From Promethearchaeota archaeon (GTDB taxonomy: Archaea > Asgardarchaeota > Lokiarchaeia > Sigynarchaeales > SOKP01): 7,356 bases of DNA. The stretch is taken from assembly GCA_019894655.1 (NCBI GenBank), contig JAGXNZ010000317.1, forward strand, positions 1 to 7,356, written 5' to 3'. This document shows, piece by piece, positions 6,739 to 7,356 of the stretch (positions within the stretch are counted from its first letter, which is position 1; each line of letters starts with the position of its first letter). Under the pieces are notes generated by a model that saw only the letters and a program-made list of their open reading frames with translations, did not search any database and was not told where the DNA came from. A program made the position numbers and the translations under genes.

Positions 6739-7356
6739 CTAAAAATTTGTTAATTCATCTTGATATTTTAATATCTCTGCATCAGAGATGTCTTTGTCAA
6801 ATTCTATTTGTTGAGGGACCCCCAAATATGCGCACGCAATTTTTGCAGCAGCAGCAATTTCCGCTTTTTTTAATGTTAATGAATATTCATCTACTGATTG
6901 TACTGGATCGTCATAATTTTCTCGACGAGTAGCGCTTCCGTTTTGAAAAAATTCCTCGTAATTCTTTCCACCGTAATTCTTCTTTTCTTTTAGCTGAAGT
7001 GACCTCTCAGATTTCATTTTGTATAATAGAGATCCCATTTTATCGGCAACATTGAAAGACAATTCATTATGTACTATTAATCTTATCATGTTGTTGATGT
7101 CAAAATAATTTAGAGTATCATATTTTACTCTTAAATAACTTTTTAAGTTATCTGAGTTTGCTTGACATTCGATTTCAGTCCAATCATGAATTGCTAGTCT
7201 TCTTCTTAAAAAAATTAATTCCCAATCTATTCCGAGTTCTTTTAAAAATTCTAGCAGTTTATTGCTGTTAGGTTTTCTTGATTCTATTATTATAAATAAC
7301 TGCAAACCGTAATATTTATGTTCTTGTTGGAGAAAATATCCTCGTTGTTGCATAGA
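6739..7356 (-). CDS. Unrecognised protein, probably 5'-truncated by the window edge
   Basis: I do not recognise this protein. The frame is open from the window edge to a TAG at 6741-6739. A Met codon at 7353-7351 would give 204 residues, but only one codon lies upstream of it, so the true start may be outside. What can be seen: an N-terminal alpha/beta-like stretch with a strand GLQLFIIIES (16-25), a helix NKLLEFLKELGIDWELIFL (31-49), then RRRLAIHDWTEIE; a mixed middle with FDINNMIRLIVHNEL; a basic, low-hydrophobicity linker (about 110-145: KMKSERSLQLKEKKNYGGKN, then GSATRREN); and an Ala-rich amphipathic helix KKAEIAAAAKIACAYLGVP (about 161-179), followed by an acidic tail. No signal peptide, membrane span or metal motif is visible. 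The Ala-rich helix faintly recalls the short segment of biotin-dependent decarboxylase accessory subunits, which is not enough to assign a role. Length and composition like the neighbouring genes argue that it is real. Confidence 0.75.
   Translation of the reverse strand, partial: SMQQRGYFLQQEHKYYGLQLFIIIESRKPNSNKLLEFLKELGIDWELIFLRRRLAIHDWTEIECQANSDNLKSYLRVKYDTLNYFDINNMIRLIVHNELSFNVADKMGSLLYKMKSERSLQLKEKKNYGGKNYEEFFQNGSATRRENYDDPVQSVDEYSLTLKKAEIAAAAKIACAYLGVPQQIEFDKDISDAEILKYQDELTNF

Noticed and set aside
6747..6932. Plus-strand frame of 61 codons
   Set aside because: It is antisense to the C-terminal part of the minus-strand gene at 6739-7356; its hydrophobic Leu/His/Gln-rich reading is what an antisense of the Ala-rich helix gives.
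1..7356. tRNA, rRNA, CRISPR, insertion sequence, riboswitch or replication origin
   Set aside because: The gaps are short (at most 121 bp) and A/T-rich with no cloverleaf, direct-repeat array, transposase or conserved RNA pattern. No gene-free stretch exceeds 300 bases.

Overview
The window is AT-rich archaeal chromosome carrying housekeeping and C1-metabolism genes. I see no mobile element, phage gene, CRISPR array, RNA gene or toxin/defence cassette. An archaeal origin is supported by four things: an H4MPT-type methenyl cyclohydrolase (Mch), a KH-less beta-CASP nuclease, a GAN/RecJ-like DHH protein, and an MTA phosphorylase with the archaeal C-terminal CXC motif. A split (PA/PB) glycine decarboxylase together with Mch in very AT-rich, Lys/Asn/Ile-rich genes fits an Asgard archaeon of Lokiarchaeia type. 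That assignment is inference from gene content and composition and is not proven here.

Layout, left to right: (1) positions 2-244 (+) hold the last 80 codons of gcvPA, overlapping by one base with gcvPB (244-1680, +); this is the only operon visible. (2) A 73-bp convergent gap holds a small hairpin flanked by T tracts in both directions. (3) MTA phosphorylase lies on the minus strand (1754-2617) and carries an unusual four-cysteine insertion. (4) A 121-bp divergent promoter region follows. (5) The beta-CASP nuclease (2739-4043, +) converges with only 24 bp to spare on (6) the DHH/GAN-like phosphoesterase (4068-5585, -). (7) A divergent spacer that is about 95% A/T leads to (8) mch (5679-6677, +). 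(9) An unrecognised gene enters from the right edge on the minus strand (6739-7356) and converges on mch.

Functionally, the glycine cleavage P-protein releases the C2 carbon of glycine as a C1 unit, with the rest of the system outside the window. Mch interconverts C1 units on tetrahydromethanopterin, so both ends of the window could feed one C1 pool, although they are not in one operon. MTA phosphorylase salvages methylthioadenosine from polyamine/SAM metabolism. The beta-CASP and DHH proteins are nucleases for RNA and for DNA or RNA respectively. Apart from gcvPA-gcvPB the genes alternate in strand and look monocistronic. The observations most worth following are the Cys4 insertion in the phosphorylase, the lysine-rich insert with an A12 tract in Mch, and the unrecognised right-edge gene.
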